Origin: Pseudomonas syringae KCTC 12500
GTDB taxonomy: Bacteria > Pseudomonadota > Gammaproteobacteria > Pseudomonadales > Pseudomonadaceae
Direction: 5' to 3'
DNA: 64,000 nt
Assembly: GCF_000507185.2 (NCBI RefSeq)
Contig: NZ_AYTM02000002.1
Coordinates: forward strand, 4,003,501-4,067,500
Below are positions 56,949-64,000 of this stretch, piece after piece (position 1 is the stretch's first letter; the number at the start of each line of letters is the position of its first letter). Position numbers and translations under genes: made by a program. Below the pieces are notes generated by a model, which made no database searches, had not been told where the DNA came from, and worked only from the letters and a program-made list of their open reading frames with translations.

Positions 56949-57389
56949 ATGATGGACATCAAAGAAATTCGCGAATACCTGCCTCATCGTTACCCGTTCC
57001 TGCTGGTGGATCGCGTGACCGAGCTGGATATCGAGAACAAGAACATTCGCGCCTACAAGAATGTCAGCGTCAATGAGCCTTTTTTCAACGGTCATTTCCC
57101 TGAGCATCCCATCATGCCGGGTGTACTGATCATCGAAGCGATGGCGCAGGCTGCCGGTATTCTTGCGTTCAAGATGCTCGACTCCAAGCCGTCGGACGGC
57201 ACGCTCTATTATTTCGTCGGTTCGGACAAACTGCGTTTCCGTCAGCCGGTTCTGCCGGGCGACCAACTGGTTCTCGAGGCGAAATTCCTGAGCAGCAAGC
57301 GCCAGATCTGGAAGTTCGAATGTAAGGCTACAGTTGATGGCAAGGCAGTCTGCTCTGCTGAAATCATCTGTGCGGAACGCAAACTATGA
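56949..57389 (+). CDS. fabZ: 3-hydroxyacyl-ACP dehydratase FabZ
   Basis: A 146-residue hot-dog-fold enzyme that dehydrates 3-hydroxyacyl-ACP in fatty acid synthesis. The active site is in [20 protein letters not shown] (His49, Glu63). The start is ATG 56949, or the adjacent ATG 56952. A 109-base gap after lpxD may contain a promoter. It overlaps lpxA by 4 bases. FabZ and LpxA/LpxD compete for the same hydroxyacyl pool, which explains the clustering. Confidence 0.97.
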   Translation: MMDIKEIREYLPHRYPFLLVDRVTELDIENKNIRAYKNVSVNEPFFNGHFPEHPIMPGVLIIEAMAQAAGILAFKMLDSKPSDGTLYYFVGSDKLRFRQPVLPGDQLVLEAKFLSSKRQIWKFECKATVDGKAVCSAEIICAERKL

Positions 57390-58162
57390 GTTTGATTGAC
57401 CCTCGCGCAATCATCGATCCGACGGCCGTTCTGGCCGACAATGTTGAGGTCGGCCCTTGGTCGATCATCGGACCCGGTGTGGAAATTGGCGAGGGTACAG
57501 TCGTCGGTCCTCACGTTGTCCTCAAGGGGCCAACCAGAATCGGCAAGCACAACCGCATCTACCAGTTTTCATCGGTGGGTGAGGACACGCCTGATCTGAA
57601 ATACAAGGGCGAGGAAACCCGCCTTGTCATCGGCGATCACAATGTGATCCGCGAAGGCGTGACCATTCACCGTGGAACCGTTCAGGACCGTGCCGAAACC
57701 ACGCTGGGCGATCACAACCTGATCATGGCCTATGCCCACATCGGGCATGACAGCGTGATCGGCAACCACGTGATTCTGGTCAACAACACCGCCCTGGCAG
57801 GCCATGTTCACGTGGATGACTGGGCTATCCTGTCCGGCTTTACCCTGGTGCATCAGTTCTGCCACATCGGTGCGCACAGCTTCTCCGGCATGGGCACTGC
57901 GATCGGCAAGGATGTACCCGCGTTCGTCACGGTCTTTGGCAACCCGGCCGAGGCGCGCAGCATGAACTTCGAGGGCATGCGCCGTCGGGGTTTCTCCGAA
58001 GAAGCCATTCATGCGCTGCGCAGAGCCTACAAGACGGTTTATCGTCAGGGTCTGACCATCGGCCAGGCGCTGGCCGATCTGGCAGAGCCTGCGGCGCAGT
58101 TTCCTGAAGTGGCGGTATTTCTTCAGTCCATTCAGGCGTCGACTCGCGGCATCATTCGCTAA
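57386..58162 (+). CDS. lpxA: UDP-N-acetylglucosamine O-acyltransferase LpxA
   Basis: A 258-residue hexapeptide-repeat enzyme, the first step of lipid A synthesis. The catalytic His121 is in [15 protein letters not shown], equivalent to E. coli His125. The repeats start at [19 protein letters not shown], and the C-terminal helical domain contains [19 protein letters not shown]. It overlaps fabZ by 4 bases and is 2 bases before lpxB. Confidence 0.97.
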   Translation: MSLIDPRAIIDPTAVLADNVEVGPWSIIGPGVEIGEGTVVGPHVVLKGPTRIGKHNRIYQFSSVGEDTPDLKYKGEETRLVIGDHNVIREGVTIHRGTVQDRAETTLGDHNLIMAYAHIGHDSVIGNHVILVNNTALAGHVHVDDWAILSGFTLVHQFCHIGAHSFSGMGTAIGKDVPAFVTVFGNPAEARSMNFEGMRRRGFSEEAIHALRRAYKTVYRQGLTIGQALADLAEPAAQFPEVAVFLQSIQASTRGIIR

Positions 58163-58164
58163 TC

Positions 58165-59307
58165 ATGAGCAGCCCACTCTGTGTCGCTCTGGTCGCGGGT
58201 GAAGCATCCGGCGATATCCTCGGATCCGGTCTGATGCGTGCCCTCAAGGTGCGCCATCCCGATATCCGCTTCATCGGTGTCGGCGGTCCGTTGATGGAAG
58301 CCGAAGGCATGCAGTCCTCCTTCCCGATGGAACGTCTATCGGTGATGGGGCTGGTTGAAGTGCTCGGGCGACTGCGCGAACTGCTGGCCCGGCGCAAGTT
58401 GCTGGTCCAGACCCTGATCAATGAAAAGCCGGATGTCTTCATCGGCATCGACGCCCCTGACTTCACGCTCAACATCGAACTTCAACTGCGTCGCGCCGGC
58501 ATCAAGACCGTGCACTACGTCAGCCCGTCAGTCTGGGCCTGGCGTCAGAAGCGTGTGCTGAAGATTCGTGAAGGCTGTGATCTGATGCTGATCCTGTTGC
58601 CGTTCGAAGCGCGTTTCTACGAAGAGCAGGGCGTACCGGTGCGTTTTGTCGGTCACCCGCTGGCAGATACCATCCCCCTGGAGTCCGATCGTGCGGGTGC
58701 TCGCGCTGGCCTGGGATTCGCGCAGGATACGCCGGTTGTCGCGCTGATGCCGGGCAGCCGGGGCGGTGAGGTGGGGCGTCTGGGCGGGTTGTTTTTCGAC
58801 ACGGCCGAGCTGCTGCTTGCCCGGCGCCCTGACTTGCGTTTCGTGCTGCCCTGCGCCAGCCCGCAGCGGCGTGCTCAGGTGGAGCAATTGCTGCAGGGTC
58901 GTGATCTGCCCGTCACGCTGCTCGACGGCCAGTCGCACGTTGCCCTGGCCGCGTGTGATGCGGTACTGATCGCCTCCGGCACCGCGACCCTGGAAGCTTT
59001 GCTTTACAAGCGCCCCATGGTGGTTGCCTACCGCCTGGCGCCGCTGACCTTCTGGATTCTCAAGCGAATGGTCAAAAGCCCTTACGTGTCGCTGCCGAAC
59101 CTGCTGGCCCAGCGTCTGCTGGTGCCTGAACTGCTGCAGGACGACGCTACGCCAGAAGCCCTGGCGCGTACGCTGCTGCCATTGATCGAAGACGGTCGCG
59201 AGCAAACCGCCGGTTTTGATGCCATTCACCGGATCCTGCGCCGCGATGCGTCCAATCAGGCCGCCGATGCGGTATTGAGCCTGCTCGGACGGTCGCCTTC
59301 ACTGTGA
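58165..59307 (+). CDS. lpxB: Lipid-A-disaccharide synthase LpxB
   Basis: A 380-residue GT19 glycosyltransferase that joins UDP-2,3-diacylglucosamine and lipid X. The N-terminal [18 protein letters not shown] is the family signature. [14 protein letters not shown] and [15 protein letters not shown] follow, the latter in the donor-binding domain. It lies 2 bases after lpxA and precedes rnhB with a spacing of about 8 bases. Confidence 0.97.
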   Translation: MSSPLCVALVAGEASGDILGSGLMRALKVRHPDIRFIGVGGPLMEAEGMQSSFPMERLSVMGLVEVLGRLRELLARRKLLVQTLINEKPDVFIGIDAPDFTLNIELQLRRAGIKTVHYVSPSVWAWRQKRVLKIREGCDLMLILLPFEARFYEEQGVPVRFVGHPLADTIPLESDRAGARAGLGFAQDTPVVALMPGSRGGEVGRLGGLFFDTAELLLARRPDLRFVLPCASPQRRAQVEQLLQGRDLPVTLLDGQSHVALAACDAVLIASGTATLEALLYKRPMVVAYRLAPLTFWILKRMVKSPYVSLPNLLAQRLLVPELLQDDATPEALARTLLPLIEDGREQTAGFDAIHRILRRDASNQAADAVLSLLGRSPSL

Positions 59308-59315
59308 GGTCGCCC

Positions 59316-59972
59316 ATGATGCAAACAGGTCTGGATTTTACCCTCGTCGAGGACCTGGTGGCGGGTGTTGATGAAGTGGGTCGCGGCCCGCTGTGCGGTG
59401 CAGTGGTAACCGCCGCCGTCATTCTCGACCCGACCAGGCCCATTCTCGGTCTCAATGACTCGAAGAAACTGACCGAAGCCAGGCGCGAAAAGCTCTTCGT
59501 CGAAATTCAGGAGAAAGCCCTTTGTTGGTTCATCGCCAGGGCTGAAGTCGAAGAGATCGACCAGTTGAATATCCTGCACGCCACGATGCTGGCCATGCAG
59601 CGCGCAGTCGAAGGCTTGAGTATCACGCCCAGACTGGCGCTTATCGACGGCAACCGCTGCCCGCAGTTGTCGGTGCCCTCGGCGCCGGTGGTAAAGGGTG
59701 ACTCCAAGGTACCTGCCATCGCTGCCGCTTCGATTCTCGCCAAGGTGAGTCGGGATCGAGAAATGGCGGCGTTTGAACTCATCTATCCGGGTTATGGCAT
59801 CGGTGGGCACAAGGGTTATCCTACGCCGGTGCATCTGGAAGCACTGGCCCGGCTCGGGCCTACGCCCATTCATCGGCGTTCCTTTGCACCGGTGCGTGCA
59901 GCCCACGAAGCGCGCGCAACGATAATGATGGGCGGCTCGCTTGCGCCGTCAGTCGGTTTGCTGCAGGACTGA
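59316..59972 (+). CDS. rnhB: Ribonuclease HII
   Basis: A 218-residue type 2 RNase H that removes ribonucleotides and RNA primers from DNA. The catalytic carboxylates are in [17 protein letters not shown] (DE). Later [20 protein letters not shown] and [19 protein letters not shown] are typical. ATG 59316 or the adjacent 59319 is the likely start, since GAGG is at 59306-59309. GTG 59304, in frame, overlaps lpxB and is less likely. Confidence 0.96.
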   Translation: MMQTGLDFTLVEDLVAGVDEVGRGPLCGAVVTAAVILDPTRPILGLNDSKKLTEARREKLFVEIQEKALCWFIARAEVEEIDQLNILHATMLAMQRAVEGLSITPRLALIDGNRCPQLSVPSAPVVKGDSKVPAIAAASILAKVSRDREMAAFELIYPGYGIGGHKGYPTPVHLEALARLGPTPIHRRSFAPVRAAHEARATIMMGGSLAPSVGLLQD

Positions 59973-60040
59973 CGTTTCACTCCGGGCCAGCTACAATCCT
60001 GCCCTTCGTTTTTTGTATTTTCGCGTTTTATAGGATCACC

Positions 60041-63000
60041 ATGCCGGCTTCTTTCGTTCATCTACGCCTGCACACCGAATATTCGCTGGTTGACGGCCTG
60101 GTCCGGGTCAAACCGTTGATCAAGGCGCTGACCGGCATGAACATGCCCGCCGTGGCGGTGACCGACCAGAACAACATGTGTTCGCTGGTCAAGTTCTACA
60201 AGGCCGCTCAGGGCTCCGGCATCAAGCCGATCTGTGGTGTCGATCTGTGGCTGGCGGGCAGGGACGAAGATGCCGCGCTCAGCCGCATCAGCCTGCTGGC
60301 CATGAATGCCCAGGGCTACCGCAACCTGACCGAGCTGATTTCCCGAGGCTTTATCGAAGGCCAGCGTAACGGTCAGATCGTCATTCAGCGCCAGTGGGTC
60401 GCGCAGGCCAGTGAAGGCGTGATTGCGCTTTCTGCGGCCAAGGAAGGCGAAATCGGCATGGCCTTGCTTGGCGGCAATCCGGGGGAGGCCGACGAACTGT
60501 TGCGCGAGTGGCTGGAAGTCTTTCCTGACCGCTTCTATATCGAAGTGCAGCGTACCAACCGCGCCAATGACGAAGAGCATCTGCACGCTGCGGTGGCCCT
60601 GGCCGAGCGTCACGGCGCCCCGCTGGTGGCGACCAACGATGTGCGCTTCATCAAACAGGCCGATTTCGAAGCCCATGAAACCCGCGTATGCATCGGTGAA
60701 GGGCGTGCGCTGGACGACCCGCGTCGCTCGCACAACTACAGCGATCAGCAATACCTGAAAAGCCCGGAAGAAATGGCCGAGCTGTTCAGCGATCTGCCAG
60801 AAGCGCTGGAAAACACCATCGAGATTGCCAAGCGCTGCAACATCGACGTCAAGCTGGGCACGCACTTCCTGCCCAACTTCCCGATTCCCGATGGTATGAC
60901 CATCGATGAGTATTTCCGCAAGGTCTCCTTCGATGGACTGGAAGAGCGTCTTGCAGTCCTGTTGCCCAAGGACACGACCGAAGATTACGAAGCCAAGCGT
61001 CAGGTGTATGTCGACCGGCTGAATTTCGAGCTGGATATCATTATCCAGATGGGCTTCCCCGGTTACTTCCTGATCGTGATGGACTTCATCCAGTGGGCCA
61101 AGAGCAACGGCGTACCGGTGGGGCCGGGTCGTGGTTCGGGTGCCGGATCGCTGGTTGCCTATGTACAGAAGATCACCGACCTCGACCCGCTGGAATACGA
61201 TCTGCTGTTCGAACGCTTCCTGAACCCGGAGCGGGTTTCCATGCCTGACTTCGACGTCGACTTCTGCATGGATGGTCGTGACCGGGTGATCGAATATGTG
61301 GCCGAGAAGTACGGTCGCAACGCGGTCAGCCAGATCATAACCTTCGGTTCCATGGCCGCCAAAGCGGTGGTGCGTGACGTGGCGCGGGTGCAGGGCAAGT
61401 CTTACGGGCTGGCGGATCGTCTGTCGAAGATGATCCCGTTCGAAGTCGGCATGACCCTCGAAAAGGCCTACGAGCAGGAAGAGATTCTTCGCGATTTCCT
61501 CAAGGTGGATGAGGAAGCGGCGGAAATCTGGGAGATGGCGCTCAAGCTCGAAGGCATCGTGCGTAACGTCGGCAAGCACGCCGGTGGTGTGGTTATTGCC
61601 CCGACCAAGCTGACTGACTTCTCGCCGATCTATTGCGACGAGGCCGGTGACGGTCTGGTGACCCAGTTCGACAAGGATGATGTCGAGGCTGCGGGGCTGG
61701 TGAAGTTCGACTTCCTCGGTCTGCGTACCCTGACCATCATCGACTGGGCACTCAAGACCATCAACCGCGACCGCGCCAAGGTCAACGAAGAACCGCTGGA
61801 CATCGCGTTCATTCCGCTCGACGACATGCCGACCTATCAGTTGCTGCAGCGCGCCGAGACCACGGCGGTGTTCCAGCTCGAGTCGCGCGGCATGAAAGAG
61901 CTGATCAAAAAGCTCAAGCCCGACTGTCTGGAAGACTTGATCGCACTGGTGGCCCTGTTCCGTCCCGGCCCGCTGCAATCGGGCATGGTCGACGACTTCA
62001 TCAACCGTAAACACGGTCGCGCCGAGCTGTCCTATCCGCACGTCGACTACCAGTACGAAGGCCTCAAGCCGGTACTGGCACCGACCTACGGCATCATCCT
62101 GTATCAGGAACAGGTGATGCAGATCGCCCAGGTCATGGCCGGTTACACCCTTGGCGGTGCGGACATGCTGCGTCGTGCCATGGGCAAGAAAAAGCCCGAG
62201 GAAATGGCCAAGCAGCGCGGTGGTTTCATCGATGGCTGCAAGACCAATAACATCGACCCGGACCTTGCCGGTAACATCTTCGACCTGGTGGAAAAGTTCG
62301 CCGGTTACGGTTTCAACAAGTCCCACTCCGCAGCCTACGGGCTGGTGTCGTACCAGACTGCCTGGCTGAAGACTCACTACCCGGCGCCGTTCATGGCGGC
62401 GGTGTTGTCGGCGGATATGCACAACACCGACAAGGTCGTGACCTTGATCGAAGAAGTGCGCACGATGAAGCTGCGCCTCGACGCGCCGGACGTGAACACC
62501 TCGGAGTTCAAGTTCACGGTAAGCGACGATGGCCGTATTCTTTATGGCCTTGGTGCGATAAAGGGCGTAGGCGAGGGGCCGGTCGAGGCGATTACCGATG
62601 CGCGCCAGGACGGGCCGTTCAAGGACTTGTTCGACTTCTGCGCTCGCGTCGACCTTAAACGGGTCAACAAGCGCACCCTGGATGGTCTGATTCGCAGCGG
62701 TGCGCTGGATCGTCTCGGGCCGTACTTCGAACTGGAGCCCAAGGCCTATCAGGCCAATATCGACCGTAACCGTTCGGTGCTGCTTGCCGCGCTGGAAGAA
62801 GCCATTCAGGCGGCAGAGCAGACTGCACGCAGTCATGACAGTGGTCACGCCGACCTGTTCGGCGGTCTGTTCGTCGAAGCGGATGCCGATGTCTACGCCA
62901 ACCATCGCAAGACCCGCGAGCTGAGCCTCAAGGATCGTCTGCGTGGTGAAAAGGAAACCCTGGGGCTGTACCTGACCGGGCACCCGATCGATGAATATGA

Positions 63001-63562
63001 AGGCGAGATCCGCCGTTTCGCTCGTCAGCGCATCATTGATCTCAAGCCGGCAAGAGACACCCAGACAGTCGCGGGCCTGATCATTGCCCTGCGCGTCATG
63101 AAGAACAAGAAGGGCGACAAGATGGGGTTCATTACCCTTGACGATCGCTCGGCGCGCATCGAGGCGTCGCTGTTTGCCGAAGCGTTCCATTCGGCTCAGT
63201 CACTGTTGCAGACCGATGCTATGGTGGTAGTCGAGGGCGAAGTCAGTAATGATGACTTCTCCGGTGGGCTGCGCTTGCGGGCCAAGCGTGTCATGAGTAT
63301 CGAGGATGCCCGCACCAATCTGGCCGAGAGCCTGCGTGTGACGGTGCGTGCCGAGGCGCTCAAGGGCGACCGGCTGCGCTGGCTGGGCGATCTGTGCAAG
63401 CGCCATCGCGGTGCCTGTCCGATCACGGTGGACTACACGGGGCAGGACGCCCGCGCATTGCTGCAATTGGGAGAAGCATGGCGGATTGATCCTGCGGACA
63501 GCTTGATTCAAGCTCTGCGTGACCAGTTCGGACGTGAGAACGTCTTTCTCCAGTATCGTTGA
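60041..63562 (+). CDS. dnaE: DNA polymerase III alpha subunit
   Basis: A 1173-residue replicative polymerase catalytic subunit. The N-terminal PHP domain starts FVHLRLHTEYSLVDGLVRVK. The palm aspartates are in VSMPDFDVDFCMDGRDRVI. The fingers and beta-binding regions follow, with FAGYGFNKSHSAAYGL and the C-terminal OB domain (VAGLIIALRVMKNKKGDKMG). The length is typical (E. coli 1160). It is 68 bases after rnhB and 128 before accA. Confidence 0.98.
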   Translation: MPASFVHLRLHTEYSLVDGLVRVKPLIKALTGMNMPAVAVTDQNNMCSLVKFYKAAQGSGIKPICGVDLWLAGRDEDAALSRISLLAMNAQGYRNLTELISRGFIEGQRNGQIVIQRQWVAQASEGVIALSAAKEGEIGMALLGGNPGEADELLREWLEVFPDRFYIEVQRTNRANDEEHLHAAVALAERHGAPLVATNDVRFIKQADFEAHETRVCIGEGRALDDPRRSHNYSDQQYLKSPEEMAELFSDLPEALENTIEIAKRCNIDVKLGTHFLPNFPIPDGMTIDEYFRKVSFDGLEERLAVLLPKDTTEDYEAKRQVYVDRLNFELDIIIQMGFPGYFLIVMDFIQWAKSNGVPVGPGRGSGAGSLVAYVQKITDLDPLEYDLLFERFLNPERVSMPDFDVDFCMDGRDRVIEYVAEKYGRNAVSQIITFGSMAAKAVVRDVARVQGKSYGLADRLSKMIPFEVGMTLEKAYEQEEILRDFLKVDEEAAEIWEMALKLEGIVRNVGKHAGGVVIAPTKLTDFSPIYCDEAGDGLVTQFDKDDVEAAGLVKFDFLGLRTLTIIDWALKTINRDRAKVNEEPLDIAFIPLDDMPTYQLLQRAETTAVFQLESRGMKELIKKLKPDCLEDLIALVALFRPGPLQSGMVDDFINRKHGRAELSYPHVDYQYEGLKPVLAPTYGIILYQEQVMQIAQVMAGYTLGGADMLRRAMGKKKPEEMAKQRGGFIDGCKTNNIDPDLAGNIFDLVEKFAGYGFNKSHSAAYGLVSYQTAWLKTHYPAPFMAAVLSADMHNTDKVVTLIEEVRTMKLRLDAPDVNTSEFKFTVSDDGRILYGLGAIKGVGEGPVEAITDARQDGPFKDLFDFCARVDLKRVNKRTLDGLIRSGALDRLGPYFELEPKAYQANIDRNRSVLLAALEEAIQAAEQTARSHDSGHADLFGGLFVEADADVYANHRKTRELSLKDRLRGEKETLGLYLTGHPIDEYEGEIRRFARQRIIDLKPARDTQTVAGLIIALRVMKNKKGDKMGFITLDDRSARIEASLFAEAFHSAQSLLQTDAMVVVEGEVSNDDFSGGLRLRAKRVMSIEDARTNLAESLRVTVRAEALKGDRLRWLGDLCKRHRGACPITVDYTGQDARALLQLGEAWRIDPADSLIQALRDQFGRENVFLQYR

Positions 63563-63690
63563 ACGTCGCAGGCTCGACTTGCGCTCAACCCTGAATTTTA
63601 ATTTCGACCTGAACGCGCCGGTTCCGAACAGGAACGGCGCAGACGGATCAACCGGCCGGCCTCTTGGCCGTCGACCCAAGACGGATGCCT

Positions 63691-64000
63691 ATGAACCCGA
63701 ATTTTCTTGATTTCGAACAGCCTATCGCTGACTTGCAGGCCAAAATCGAAGAACTGCGCTTGGTGGGTAACGACAACTCGCTGAACATCGGCGACGAGAT
63801 CTCCCGGCTGCAAGACAAGAGCAAGACGCTCACCGAAAGCATCTTCGGCAACCTGACCAGCTGGCAGATCGCGCGCATGGCGCGCCATCCGCGTCGTCCT
63901 TACACGCTGGACTACATCGAAAACATCTTTACCGAGTTCGATGAGCTGCACGGCGATCGGCATTTCTCCGATGATGCGGCGATCGTCGGCGGTATTGCCC
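63691..64000 (+). CDS. accA: Acetyl-CoA carboxylase carboxyltransferase subunit alpha (partial, runs off right edge)
   Basis: The first 103 residues of AccA, which with AccD transfers the carboxyl group to acetyl-CoA to form malonyl-CoA. The opening [20 protein letters not shown] and the [16 protein letters not shown] segment, followed by [19 protein letters not shown], are diagnostic. The position after dnaE is conserved. The 128-base gap before it likely holds a promoter. The rest of the gene is outside the window. Confidence 0.96.
   Translation, partial: MNPNFLDFEQPIADLQAKIEELRLVGNDNSLNIGDEISRLQDKSKTLTESIFGNLTSWQIARMARHPRRPYTLDYIENIFTEFDELHGDRHFSDDAAIVGGIA

Noticed and set aside
60062..63190. 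Long minus-strand open frame opposite dnaE
   Set aside because: It lies wholly within dnaE, has no binding site and resembles no protein; it results from codon bias in GC-rich DNA.

Overview
The window is about 64 kb of GC-rich (roughly 58-60%), gene-dense chromosome from a Pseudomonas, most likely of the P. syringae/fluorescens side of the genus. The evidence is a complete wsp surface-sensing operon, a Pseudomonas-type REP element, an lptF-like OmpA lipoprotein preceded by a DUF4398 lipoprotein, the dapE/ndvB neighbourhood, and the long map-rpsB-tsf-pyrH-frr-uppS-cdsA-dxr-rseP-bamA-skp-lpxD-fabZ-lpxA-lpxB-rnhB-dnaE-accA run. The genus is close to certain. The species is inference. No tRNA, rRNA, insertion sequence, prophage or CRISPR array was seen.

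Layout. 1-224: the N-terminus of a minus-strand protein that resembles the large Pseudomonas DUF6543 (dermonecrotic-toxin-like) proteins, running off the left edge. 522-9059: wspA-B-C-D-E-F-R, a chemosensory array feeding a diguanylate cyclase with an intact GGEEF and inhibitory site. 9177-11844: prfB, with its programmed +1 frameshift, and lysS. 11936-16810: a TetR regulator, a DUF1704/QEGLA protein with a metallopeptidase-like HExxxH motif, a lipoprotein hydrolase with a small membrane protein, and the lptF pair. 17205-25324: ppc, adk, tsaB, several poorly characterised genes and rsmJ. 25390-34502 (minus strand): DUF4197, YbaY-like, plsB, a small unknown, rlmA, dapE and an NdvB-like GH17-GT2 glucan synthase. 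34681-41328: tcdA, csdE-csdA, dapD, an ArsC-family protein, an astacin-like metalloprotease and dapC. 41380-44924: glnD and map, divergent from rpsB. 45239-64000: translation factors, nucleotide and isoprenoid steps, envelope biogenesis (cdsA, rseP, bamA, skp, lpxDAB, fabZ), rnhB, dnaE and the start of accA.

How it fits together. The left part controls surface behaviour: Wsp makes c-di-GMP, and the NdvB-like enzyme probably makes periplasmic glucan. The middle holds three lysine/diaminopimelate genes (dapE, dapD, dapC) and a sulfur/tRNA-modification group (csdA-csdE-tcdA). The right part is the conserved translation-to-outer-membrane supercluster. Most of the window is core genome. The points most worth a second look are the truncated toxin-like gene at the left edge, the DUF1704 protein as a likely metallopeptidase, the protein with an unrecognised duplicated module at 23795-24418, the unusual topology and unclear start of the GH17-GT2 protein, and the astacin-like protease that lacks a signal peptide.
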